A stretch of 38,053 bases of DNA, taken from positions 1 to 38,053 of the forward strand of contig DUYW01000012.1 of NCBI GenBank assembly GCA_013349825.1. The letters are read 5' to 3'. This DNA comes from Gammaproteobacteria bacterium (GTDB lineage: Bacteria; Pseudomonadota; Gammaproteobacteria; GCF-002020875). Position 1 is the stretch's first letter, and each line of letters begins with the position of its first letter. This document shows, piece by piece, positions 25,921-33,402 of this stretch. Made by a program: the position numbers and the translations under genes. Below the pieces are notes generated by a model. That model was given only the letters and a program-made list of their open reading frames with translations. It was not told the origin of the DNA and did no database searches.

Positions 25921-26706
25921 CTATTGTGTAGTCTTATAGCCGAGTAATATGCCCCGGCTCAGTAAATTATTGAGCATCTGTGCGCCCTGTTGTAGCAGGG
26001 TTTCATTCAGCTCCAGGCCAGATTCCTGGGCAATGGTGTCCATGGCCTGTTGTCCGCTGATGTTCGTTTCTGTATGAATCAGTTCCAGTAGTCGTGATAC
26101 AAATGGAGAGGACTCCATAAAGTGGATTTCACCATCACGGTCGCGGTAGACCACTAGGAAATGGGGCTGTGGAGAGGGGGCAAGCGGGATTTGATCCACT
26201 GCAATGGTGTGTACGGGGAAGCTGTACTGTAGTGACCGTACCAGTGGAGAGAGAACAGGGACCCCTTGTAGAGGGTCTAAACGTCTGTTTCCATACTCCC
26301 AGTCAGGCTCATCAGTAGAGATACTAAGCTCCAGTTCGACCCACTCATAGTGAGCAAGCTCCAACAGAAAAACAGGATCTTCAGGGTTTGAATGGCTACG
26401 ATTCTGTAGAAACTCTAGGAACTCCATAGGAATTTCAGCGAAGTAGGGGGTGGTGCAGCGGTAGTCACGGATAAATTCAGCAACCAGACTGTTCCAGGCC
26501 GAGTCACTGTAGAGAGTACGGAGGACAGGAAACCCTGTGGAGAGGAAATCCTCGATGTTATTGTAAAAAAGCTCTTGATAGACACCCATTCTGCGACGTT
26601 CAACACCTTGTGGTAGCTCTGCTCCGTTCAGTCCACGAATATTGGCAGCAAACTGCTGCTGTAATTTTTGTGTCGGATTCAACATCGGGTTCTCTTCAGG
26701 CTGCAT
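25921..26706 (-). CDS. hvfC: DUF2063 MNIO partner protein HvfC/BufC
   Basis: A 261-residue protein of the DUF2063 family, the usual partner that presents the precursor peptide to the DUF692 enzyme. The N-terminal half (QQQFAANIRG to about 95, with RRRMGVYQELFYNNIEDFLSTGFPVLR) is the conserved DUF2063 domain; a winged-helix-like C-terminal part follows. The frame is open well upstream, but the ATG at 26706 has AAAGGAG four bases before it and overlaps the hvfB stop by 11 bases. A second ATG at 26685 is also possible. Confidence 0.88.
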   Translation of the reverse strand: MQPEENPMLNPTQKLQQQFAANIRGLNGAELPQGVERRRMGVYQELFYNNIEDFLSTGFPVLRTLYSDSAWNSLVAEFIRDYRCTTPYFAEIPMEFLEFLQNRSHSNPEDPVFLLELAHYEWVELELSISTDEPDWEYGNRRLDPLQGVPVLSPLVRSLQYSFPVHTIAVDQIPLAPSPQPHFLVVYRDRDGEIHFMESSPFVSRLLELIHTETNISGQQAMDTIAQESGLELNETLLQQGAQMLNNLLSRGILLGYKTTQ

Positions 26707-27559
26707 GGTGCTCCTTTGCTGAGTTGTTAACAGCAGCCAAATCTTGATAGTGGTGAATTTGATTGATCTCCTCCAAAAGGGTCTCCATTGGGGGAATATT
26801 GAAGTCACGCTCCAGTAATGTGGGGACCTTGCCGTAGAGCTGGTAGGCTTGCTGTAACAGCTGCCAGACTGGGTCCCCGATGTCTGCACCATGGGTATCA
26901 ATAATGAGGTCAGGGGCCTCATGGTAGTGACCGGCTACATGGAGATAGCGGATGCGGTCTCCTGCTATCGCATTCAGGTACTCGGTAGCATCATATTGAT
27001 GGTTGACACTGTTGACGTAGATATTGTTAATATCCAGTAATAGCTCACAACCAGACTCTTCCAGTACAGCATTGACGAATTCGATTTCACTCATTTCACT
27101 GCCAGCGGCAGCATAGTAGGAGATATTTTCTGCAACAAATGGACGTTGTAAGATATCTTCAATCTGTTGGATGCGGTTGACCACATGGTGGACCGCCTCT
27201 TCAGTGAAAGGGATTGGCATCAAGTCATAGAGATGCCCATCATCACCACAGTAGCTGAGATGTTCGCTGTAGATCTCTACTTCGTAGCGATCAAGGAAAA
27301 TGCGCAACTGTTTGAGAAAGTCGGTATCCAGCGGGGTGTAGCCACCCAGGTTGAGTGAGAGCCCATGACAGATCAGAGGGACCTCGGCCACGGCCTGTTC
27401 AAGTGTTTTGATCAGCTTGCCGCCGATACCCATCCAGTTCTCTGGTGCAACCTCCATAAAGTTGATTGCATCGGGCACACCCTGACTCAGGGCTCCTGCC
27501 ATGGAGCGCCTGAGTCCGAGTCCGACACCAGAAATGGTGCGGTTTTCTGGTATCAACAT
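26696..27559 (-). CDS. hvfB: Multinuclear iron oxidase HvfB/BufB (DUF692)
   Basis: A 287-residue MNIO with the TIM-barrel DUF692 fold. Enzymes of this family modify cysteines of precursor peptides, as MbnB does for methanobactin and HvfB/BufB for oxazolin and bufferin peptides. Conserved metal-site segments are visible: CHGLSLNLG, YSEHLSY, FVAENISYY, LLLDINNIYVN, HVAGHYHE and LLERDFNIP. It begins three bases after the hvfA stop, so its substrate is very probably HvfA. Confidence 0.93.
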   Translation of the reverse strand: MLIPENRTISGVGLGLRRSMAGALSQGVPDAINFMEVAPENWMGIGGKLIKTLEQAVAEVPLICHGLSLNLGGYTPLDTDFLKQLRIFLDRYEVEIYSEHLSYCGDDGHLYDLMPIPFTEEAVHHVVNRIQQIEDILQRPFVAENISYYAAAGSEMSEIEFVNAVLEESGCELLLDINNIYVNSVNHQYDATEYLNAIAGDRIRYLHVAGHYHEAPDLIIDTHGADIGDPVWQLLQQAYQLYGKVPTLLERDFNIPPMETLLEEINQIHHYQDLAAVNNSAKEHHAA

Positions 27560-27562
27560 GGG

Positions 27563-27916
27563 TTAGGCCTTACCACCACACTTCCCTTCACCACACTTCC
27601 CTTCTTTACTCTTGGGAGCAGGCTTGGAACCACCGCATTTACCTTCACCACATTTTGCCTCTTTGGTTTTGGCTCCACCGCAGCTGCCTTCACTGTTCTT
27701 GGAACCACCACAGCTACCCTCTTTGCTCTTGGAGCCACCACATTTGCCTTCACCACTTTTAGAGCCACCGCACTTACCTTCCATGCCGGCAATCTGATAA
27801 CCGCCAGGCAGTTCAGTCAGGCCGAACGGGTTGGTGGCGGCCTCAACAGTGATGGCTGAAGAGAGGCTCAGTGCAATACCGGTTGCAATAGCAATGGAAG
27901 TTTTTCTGTTTTTCAT
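27563..27916 (-). CDS. hvfA: Cysteine-rich precursor peptide HvfA/BufA
   Basis: A 117-residue exported precursor. An N-terminal signal peptide (about 1-27, ending VEAA) is followed by a leader segment (FGLTELPGGYQIAG, 31-44) and a Gly/Lys/Ser-rich core with eight Cys: 49, 59, 69, 79, 89, 94, 108 and 113. Five sit in EGKCG, two in EGSCG and one in EAKCG. In H. influenzae HvfA the cysteines of EGKCG motifs are converted to oxazolone and thioamide groups that bind copper, and bufferins protect against copper; the same outcome is likely here but is inference. GGAG lies 12 bases before the ATG. The DNA of the core is a run of about 30-bp repeats. Confidence 0.9.
   Translation of the reverse strand: MKNRKTSIAIATGIALSLSSAITVEAATNPFGLTELPGGYQIAGMEGKCGGSKSGEGKCGGSKSKEGSCGGSKNSEGSCGGAKTKEAKCGEGKCGGSKPAPKSKEGKCGEGKCGGKA
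27615..27783 (-). repeat. Tandem ~30-bp repeats inside hvfA
   Basis: The core of hvfA consists of imperfect 30-bp units encoding a 10-residue pattern (EG-K/S-CGG-S/A-K), seen as exact 10-residue spacing of Cys49 to Cys89. The last three Cys follow a different rhythm of 5 and 14 residues. Such repeats can vary in number between strains by slippage. Confidence 0.7.
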
Positions 27917-27972
27917 CTTTCTTTGACTCCGTAATTTCGTTATTCATAGTGTTTTGATAGAAATCTTTGAGT

Positions 27973-28003
27973 AGATCACACGCTATCTTTGATCTCTCAG
28001 GAG
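27973..28003 (-). promoter_or_regulatory. Possible operator upstream of hvfA
   Basis: AGATCA (27973-27978) and TGATCT (27990-27995) are an inverted repeat with an 11-base spacer, 57-79 bases before the hvfA start. The outer arm overlaps the 13-mer GATCTCTCAGGAG (27991-28003), which is the reverse complement of the 13-mer at 24433-24445 ahead of the hemerythrin gene. The bound factor is unknown. Confidence 0.35.
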
Positions 28004-28064
28004 ACAATACGGGGTCAGGAGTTAGATAGATTCAATTTTTTGACAAAAGTTATTTTTCTGCGCA

Positions 28065-28907
28065 TTAATGGCCTTTAACCGTAAGTCGCATTGAGAGGTC
28101 AATGGCATGGATATGTTTGGTCAGCGCACCAATTGAGATGAAATCGACACCGGTATTGGCAATAGGATCAATCTGTTGTTGAGAAACGTTACCAGAGACC
28201 TCCAGTTTGGCACGCTGCTGGTTGAGTGCAACAGCCTGCTCCATTTCTGAAATGGAGAAGTTATCCAGCATAATGATATCGCTGCCCGCATTGATTGCCT
28301 GCTGCAGTTCATCAAGAGACTCTACCTCAATCTCCACCGTTTTACCGCTAGTCTGTTTCCTTGCCGCGTTGATTGCAGCTTCAATCGATCCACAAGCAGC
28401 AATATGGTTCTCCTTGATCAAAAATGCATCATAGAGGCCCAGCCGGTGATTTTGTCCTCCACCACAGCGTACCGCATATTTTTGGGCCTCACGCAGCCCA
28501 GGAACAGTCTTGCGTGTATCAAGGATACGGGTGGTGCTCCCCTCAAGCTGCCTGATGTAGTGGCGGGTAGTGGTGGCAGTAGCAGAGAGGGTTTGTAGAA
28601 AATTCATTGCCGTGCGTTCCGCAGTAAGCAGTGTACGGGTATCTCCCTCAAGGGTCACCAGGGTCTCATTAGCCGCAGCCTCATCACCATCATTTAACTT
28701 CCAGTTTAAGATGATCTCAGGGTTGAGTTGGTGAAAGCAGGCGTTGAACCATGCCTGACCACACAGCACCATCGGTTCCCGAGTGATGAGGGTAGCGGCT
28801 GAATGCTGTGATGCCGGAATCAGCTGTGCGGTGATATCACCTTCGCCAATATCCTCTTGCAAAGCCAGGGCAACACTGTGTTCTAATGAAGCGTTACTCA
28901 GGTTCAT
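28065..28907 (-). CDS. nadC: Quinolinate phosphoribosyltransferase (decarboxylating)
   Basis: Converts quinolinate and PRPP to nicotinate mononucleotide in de novo NAD synthesis. The 280 residues show the family landmarks TARTAMNF-like TAERTAMNFLQTLS, DTRKTVPGLR, KYAVRCGGGQNHRLGLYD, IKENHI, EIEVE and the C-terminal SIGALTKH. The ATG at 28907 follows AGGAG by ten bases; a TTG one codon earlier is also possible. It overlaps the end of the upstream ATPase gene by 14 bases. The pairing of nadC with type IV pilus genes is common in gammaproteobacteria. Confidence 0.95.
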   Translation of the reverse strand: MNLSNASLEHSVALALQEDIGEGDITAQLIPASQHSAATLITREPMVLCGQAWFNACFHQLNPEIILNWKLNDGDEAAANETLVTLEGDTRTLLTAERTAMNFLQTLSATATTTRHYIRQLEGSTTRILDTRKTVPGLREAQKYAVRCGGGQNHRLGLYDAFLIKENHIAACGSIEAAINAARKQTSGKTVEIEVESLDELQQAINAGSDIIMLDNFSISEMEQAVALNQQRAKLEVSGNVSQQQIDPIANTGVDFISIGALTKHIHAIDLSMRLTVKGH

Positions 28908-30369
28908 CAATTTTTAACTCCTGTTGAGTGGTGGCCTGTTGTTCAAGCAGTGCTGCACCATACTGAGTCATTGGTACCATTCCCTCAGTGACCGCTAACT
29001 GACGTACCTCCTCCGCAGTGATGCCATCATGCACATGAGACATCATTTCGGAAGAGACCTGCATCAGCTCATAGAGCGGGATACGGCCATGATAGCCACT
29101 CTGGTTGCAATGGTTACAGTGTGAGACAAGCTCGCTGGCACCATGACACTGTGTACAACTCTTACGGATTAGTCGTTGGGAGAGTACACCGAGCAGCGTA
29201 TCCTTCAGGGTATAGGGTTCGACCCCCATATCCAATAATCGTGGAATGGCACTGGGAGCATCGCCAGTATGAAGTGTGCTCAAGACTAAATGACCGGTAT
29301 AGGCGCTTTGCAGTGCAATTCTTGCGGTTTCATGGTCACGGATCTCCCCAATCAGAATAACATCAGGGTCGTGGCGCAGTACATGGCGAAGGTTGTTGGC
29401 AAAGGTGCTGCCAGCGGCTTCATTGATCTCAATCTGGCGAATACGATCCAGTTGATATTCAACAGGGTCCTCCAGGCTGATGATGTTGACATCGCGCTGT
29501 CTTAATTCGCGCATGGCAGCATAGAGGGTGGTTGATTTGCCTGATCCGGTAGGGCCGGTGACCAGAATCAGCCCGCTTTTCTGCTGCAGCATCTCACGAA
29601 AACAGGCTTCATCCCGGCTAAGAAAGCCGATGTCAGAGAGGGCACGTAGCCCACTTTGAGGATCAAGAATTCGAATCACAATACTCTCACCCTCCAGCAC
29701 AGGCATAGAAGAGATACGTAAATCCACCTTTCGCCCCTGGTATGAGAAGTGGTGGGCCCCCCCTTGTGGGTGTCGCTGTTCAGCAATATCCATATTGCCG
29801 AGTATCTTGATACGGCTGACAATGGCAGGGTAGTGGTGTAGAGAGAGCTTTTTATTGGGTTCCAACACTCCATCGATGCGGTAACGGACCTCAACATACT
29901 GTTGCATCGGGCGCATATGAATATCTGATGCACGAGCAGTGATCGCTTCATCGATCAGGTCAACCACTTGCTGGGAGGCTTCTAGCTGTTCATTGTTTGG
30001 CTCAATGTCAGGATTGTCAGTGGAGAGTATCAGTTGATGAGCGCTTTCACGAGGCAGGCAGAGATGGAGTGGGGGCTTCTCTGCGGTAATATTGTAGAGG
30101 TGGTCACCGGTCTCATCGGTCTGGTGGTGCTGGGCCTCTGCCTGGAGCGTGGTACCGTTGGAGAAGATGATCCTGAAGGGAAAATTGCGGCCAGCGGGAT
30201 AGGGCTTGTAGTAGTAGAAATGGCTCATCTCATCCATGGGTATGGTGTGTTGAGTATTACTGGAAGAGGGCATGAATTGCACTTGCCTCTTCTGTGAATC
30301 GATCTCCAATAGTTGACCGTAGAGAATCTCTCCACTGTTCAGGTGGCAGGCAAGAGGTCTGTTATTCAT
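28894..30369 (-). CDS. GspE/PilB family secretion or pilus ATPase
   Basis: A 491-residue ATPase that drives assembly of type IV pili or a type II secretion pseudopilus. Visible: Walker A GPTGSGKST (272-280), the Asp box SLEDPVEYQ, Walker B-type VILIGEIRD, the His box TLHTGDA, and a Cys4 zinc motif (CTQC, CNHC) near the end. The N-terminal 110 residues are not the usual MshEN domain: they look like two related beta-rich repeats (LNSGEILYGQLLEID and FSNGTTLQAEA). The ATG at 30369 overlaps the stop of the pilX-like gene (ATGAATAA). No pilC or pilD is near, so it may work with distant pilus genes. Confidence 0.88.
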   Translation of the reverse strand: MNNRPLACHLNSGEILYGQLLEIDSQKRQVQFMPSSSNTQHTIPMDEMSHFYYYKPYPAGRNFPFRIIFSNGTTLQAEAQHHQTDETGDHLYNITAEKPPLHLCLPRESAHQLILSTDNPDIEPNNEQLEASQQVVDLIDEAITARASDIHMRPMQQYVEVRYRIDGVLEPNKKLSLHHYPAIVSRIKILGNMDIAEQRHPQGGAHHFSYQGRKVDLRISSMPVLEGESIVIRILDPQSGLRALSDIGFLSRDEACFREMLQQKSGLILVTGPTGSGKSTTLYAAMRELRQRDVNIISLEDPVEYQLDRIRQIEINEAAGSTFANNLRHVLRHDPDVILIGEIRDHETARIALQSAYTGHLVLSTLHTGDAPSAIPRLLDMGVEPYTLKDTLLGVLSQRLIRKSCTQCHGASELVSHCNHCNQSGYHGRIPLYELMQVSSEMMSHVHDGITAEEVRQLAVTEGMVPMTQYGAALLEQQATTQQELKIDEPE

Positions 30370-30814
30370 GCTCAAGCCAGCTCTCAATGGTTGGAGAGGT
30401 TCCGGGGGGGCCAGAGAGCAGCGCAGTGATGGTGCGACGCGACCCGGAGTTGGGGTGGCTGCCGAAGCTCTCTACCGTATAGAGAGCGGCGGTTTGTGTG
30501 ACTGTAGCGCTGTACTCCCCCTCCCCGATGTTACCAGTCAGTGCAGGGGTAATTTGCCCATCGGTATGGTTGTTAATCGCCAGCTGTAGACCGGCCTCCG
30601 CTGCATAGAACGCCTGAGTTGAAAAGCGGAAATTAGAGGCCATCTTCTCCTCAATAGTGGCGCCTTCCATGGCCTGTAAACCGAGTGCGCTCATAAGGAC
30701 CAACAGCAGCAGGCTCAGTACCAAGGTACTGCCGCGCTGGTGTTGAGTGAAGAGGAGAGGAGAGGAGTACAGGTTGAACAATGTTGGACTATGATCTGCG
30801 AACAAGTGGCACAT
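30362..30814 (-). CDS. PilX-like minor pilin
   Basis: A 150-residue protein with the PilX N-terminal domain: a G|STLVL type site (QRGSTLVLSLLLLVLMSALG, about 27-46), the hydrophobic helix and the conserved EEKMASNFRFSTQAFYAAEAGL. These proteins are minor pilins that prime type IV pilus assembly. The leader before the cleavage site is 28 residues, longer than usual, so the true start may be further in. No pilV, pilW or pilY1 is adjacent. Confidence 0.8.
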   Translation of the reverse strand: MCHLFADHSPTLFNLYSSPLLFTQHQRGSTLVLSLLLLVLMSALGLQAMEGATIEEKMASNFRFSTQAFYAAEAGLQLAINNHTDGQITPALTGNIGEGEYSATVTQTAALYTVESFGSHPNSGSRRTITALLSGPPGTSPTIESWLEHE

Positions 30815-30987
30815 TCTACTCTAAAGAGCCTCATGGAGAGAATGGATTCCTGATCGTAAAGAGTCTCTGCGGTGAATGCAGGCAGTACTGGAGATCTGGA
30901 GGGGCAATGGTCAGGGAAATGGGTACAGCACTGTAGAGACATCTTAACAGGTGAAATTAATGGCCTACCATTATACGATACCCCACC

Positions 30988-31905
30988 ATGATTGAGACCG
31001 CATTGATTGTAACTACAGTACTGCTGCTGGACCGTTGGTTGGGGCAGTTCAGAAGGCACCAGACACTGGTTGGCTTTGGGCTTTTGGGCGCACGGGTGGA
31101 GCGTATCCTGTTTCGTGGCACAGACCGCTCTACCCGAATGTGTGGGGTTGTGGGTTGGATTGCGATGGTACTCCCTGTATTGGTGGTTGCGCTGTTACTG
31201 ATGCATTTGCAGGGTTTCTTATTTCTTCTGGCACAAGTGTTTACACTCTACTTGGTGCTCAACAGCCGAACTCTCTCGGTGCAGGCGTTTGGTGTTCAGC
31301 AGGCACTGTTGCAAAAAAACCTTGCTCTGGCCCGTGAACGCCTAGGGTGGATCGTACAGCAGGATTGTGAGCAGTTGGATGAGGAGCAGATTGCTTCGGT
31401 AACGATTGAGTCACTGCTGGAGCGTGCCAATGAGTCACTGTTTGCACCGATCTTCTGGTTTGTGGTGGCAGGAATTCCCGGTGTACTGCTGTTTCGTGCA
31501 GTGTCGATATTGAGCTCCATGTGGAGTTACAAAAATGACCGTTACTATCAATTTGGTTGGTTTTCAGGGCGTGCCCACCACTGGTTGTGCTGGATACCGG
31601 TACGCTTAATGGCGCTCAACTATCTGCTATTAGGAAAAAGTTCAGCGGTGGTCAATGGATGGCGCTATCAGGCGAACCTCTGTAGCAGCCAAAACAGAGG
31701 GGTCATGATGGCAACCGGTGCAAATGCCCTTCAGATTAAATTGGGAGGTGTTGCCTGGCACCATGACAAATTAATTGCCCACCCGATTCTGGGGTGTTGT
31801 CGCAGACCGTTTCCAAATGATATTGAGCGGATAATGGTACTGATTGAACACGGGCTACTGGTCTGGATTGCTCTGCTTTGGCTGGTCGGGTTCTATTATG
31901 GTTAA
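30988..31905 (+). CDS. cbiB: Adenosylcobinamide-phosphate synthase CbiB/CobD
   Basis: An integral membrane enzyme that attaches aminopropanol (phosphate) to adenosylcobyric acid in cobalamin synthesis. The 305 residues carry the family segments ERLGWIVQQD, ESLLERANESLFAPIFW, GIPGVLLFRAVSILSSMWSYKNDRY (in place of the usual N-D around the substrate site) and GANALQIKLGG near the end. It is diverged from the family in the sixth conserved block. No other cobalamin gene is in the window. The gene overlaps the ROK kinase by eight bases (ATGGTTAA). Confidence 0.82.
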   Translation: MIETALIVTTVLLLDRWLGQFRRHQTLVGFGLLGARVERILFRGTDRSTRMCGVVGWIAMVLPVLVVALLLMHLQGFLFLLAQVFTLYLVLNSRTLSVQAFGVQQALLQKNLALARERLGWIVQQDCEQLDEEQIASVTIESLLERANESLFAPIFWFVVAGIPGVLLFRAVSILSSMWSYKNDRYYQFGWFSGRAHHWLCWIPVRLMALNYLLLGKSSAVVNGWRYQANLCSSQNRGVMMATGANALQIKLGGVAWHHDKLIAHPILGCCRRPFPNDIERIMVLIEHGLLVWIALLWLVGFYYG

Positions 31906-32836
31906 GTTGAACTGCAGAGTTGGGATAGACTTGGGAGGCACCAAGATTGAGGCTGTGGTATTGGACCGTTCAGGTGCTGAGTTGGCGCGCCGCCGTGTAC
32001 CAACCCCTAAGAGGAGCTACGCAGACACTTTAAGCACAATCACTGAATTGGTTGCTGTGGTTGAGGCAGAGAGTGGTTGCACAGGATCAATCGGGATTGG
32101 TATCCCTGGTGCCCTTTCTCCACAGAGCGGTTTGGTGAAAAATGCCAACTCAACTGCACTGATTGGCCATCCACTGGATAAAGATCTGCAGCAGCTGCTA
32201 CAGCGACCCGTGCGTATAGCCAATGATGCCAACTGTTTTGCGCTCTCTGAGGCGGTAGATGGTGCAGCAATGGGTGCTTCTACTGTGTTTGGGGCTATTT
32301 TAGGGACGGGTACCGGATCTGGAATTGTGATTAACGGGCAGGTGTTGAGAGGGCGCAATGCAATTGCTGGTGAGTGGGGGCATAATCCACTACCGTGGCC
32401 CAATGAGGATGAGCTGCCGGGTCCCGCCTGTTACTGCGGTAAAAGTGGCTGTAATGAGACATTTCTCTCTGGACCTGGTCTGCAGATGAGTTATTATCGA
32501 ATGACAGGCACGGAGATATCGGCTGTTGAGATTGCAGCACGTGCACAACAAGGAGAGCAACATGCAAACAGAGTTCTGGAGCAGTATGAAGATCGGTTGG
32601 CACGAGGGCTTGCATCTGTGATTAATCTACTCGATCCTGATGTTATCGTTCTGGGCGGTGGTGTCTCCAATATTGACCGCCTCTATCCTCATGTGAAAAA
32701 CCTCTGGGGAGAGTATGTCTTCTCTGATGTGGTGAGAACTGAACTGATCAAGGCAGAGTATGGAGACTCCAGTGGCGTTCGTGGAGCTGCATGGCTCTGG
32801 TCTGACCAAGAGATCTGGGGAGATCAGGAGTCTTGA
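31898..32836 (+). CDS. ROK family sugar kinase
   Basis: A 312-residue ATP-dependent sugar kinase of the ROK family. It has the phosphate-binding DLGGTKIEA, the catalytic Asp in NDANCFALSE, and the zinc site in GEWGHNPLPWP...CYCGKSGCNETFLSG. The tail matches GGGVSN. The substrate (fructose, mannose, N-acetylglucosamine or N-acetylmannosamine) cannot be settled by sight; it resembles NagK/Mak. The ATG at 31898 overlaps the cbiB stop; a longer frame starts inside cbiB and is unlikely. Its stop overlaps the TTG of the thioredoxin-like gene. Confidence 0.9.
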   Translation: MVKLNCRVGIDLGGTKIEAVVLDRSGAELARRRVPTPKRSYADTLSTITELVAVVEAESGCTGSIGIGIPGALSPQSGLVKNANSTALIGHPLDKDLQQLLQRPVRIANDANCFALSEAVDGAAMGASTVFGAILGTGTGSGIVINGQVLRGRNAIAGEWGHNPLPWPNEDELPGPACYCGKSGCNETFLSGPGLQMSYYRMTGTEISAVEIAARAQQGEQHANRVLEQYEDRLARGLASVINLLDPDVIVLGGGVSNIDRLYPHVKNLWGEYVFSDVVRTELIKAEYGDSSGVRGAAWLWSDQEIWGDQES

Positions 32837-33171
32837 GTGATGAAGGCACACTGAATAGCCTAGAGGCGCTGAATACCCTTCTCAATCAACATGAGGGGTT
32901 GCTACTCTACTTTTCAACACCACAATGCAATGTCTGCAAGGTGCTGCGTCCCAAGTTGATGGCGCTGTTTGAAGAGCACTATCCTGAGATTGCACACTAC
33001 TATGTTGACACCACCGAAACTCCAGAAATTTCGGGCCAATATGGCGTCTTTGCCGTCCCAACCATTCTTCTCTTTTTAGATGGTCGGGAGTACATCCGCA
33101 AGTCGAGAAATTTCAGTCCTGCAGAATTGATTGAAGAGGTGCGACGCCCCTGGGCCTTAATGCATAGTTAG
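32833..33171 (+). CDS. Thioredoxin-like protein
   Basis: A 112-residue thioredoxin-fold protein with active site QCNVCK (CxxC, here Cys-Asn-Val-Cys rather than the canonical CGPC) and the cis-Pro in FAVPTILLF. The changed centre predicts a redox potential unlike that of thioredoxin. It starts with TTG overlapping the ROK kinase stop (TTGA at 32833-32836), with GGGGAG about ten bases upstream. Its partner is unknown. Confidence 0.85.
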   Translation: MSDEGTLNSLEALNTLLNQHEGLLLYFSTPQCNVCKVLRPKLMALFEEHYPEIAHYYVDTTETPEISGQYGVFAVPTILLFLDGREYIRKSRNFSPAELIEEVRRPWALMHS

Positions 33172-33243
33172 GAAGCTCTACAATAATAAGCTTCTAATAA
33201 GTTTCTAGAGAGTATTGCTATAGGGAGGTATAGACAACTCTAC

Positions 33244-33402
33244 ATGTTTCAAATGGTGTTCTATCAGTATGCCGGGGATGAGTTTCCTGTGCTAAATCGA
33301 CAGTCTCATTGTACTGGGCTGGTTAAAATGGCGGTGCGTCTGGCACAGCGTCTTCAAAATAGCTTGGGTATGGACTCTCTTGTCCCGGAAGTAGTGAAGT
33401 GA
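33244..33402 (+). CDS. Possible 52-residue protein coupled to the kinase gene
   Basis: An ATG frame of 53 codons too short for most gene tables. Its TGA overlaps the GTG start of the histidine kinase by four bases (GTGA at 33399-33402), the arrangement of translational coupling. A GGGAGG at about 33224 is too far from the ATG for a standard binding site. The product is soluble, without a signal. It may be a remnant or a chance frame; the exact overlap is the only positive sign. Confidence 0.3.
   Translation: MFQMVFYQYAGDEFPVLNRQSHCTGLVKMAVRLAQRLQNSLGMDSLVPEVVK

Noticed and set aside
26707-26922. Longer N-terminus for hvfC
   Set aside because: It overlaps hvfB by over 200 bases; the ATG at 26706 has a strong ribosome binding site.
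27612-27859. Leu/Pro-rich and Thr/Phe-rich plus-strand frames opposite hvfA
   Set aside because: They are the complement of the repetitive hvfA core and show only its repeat composition.
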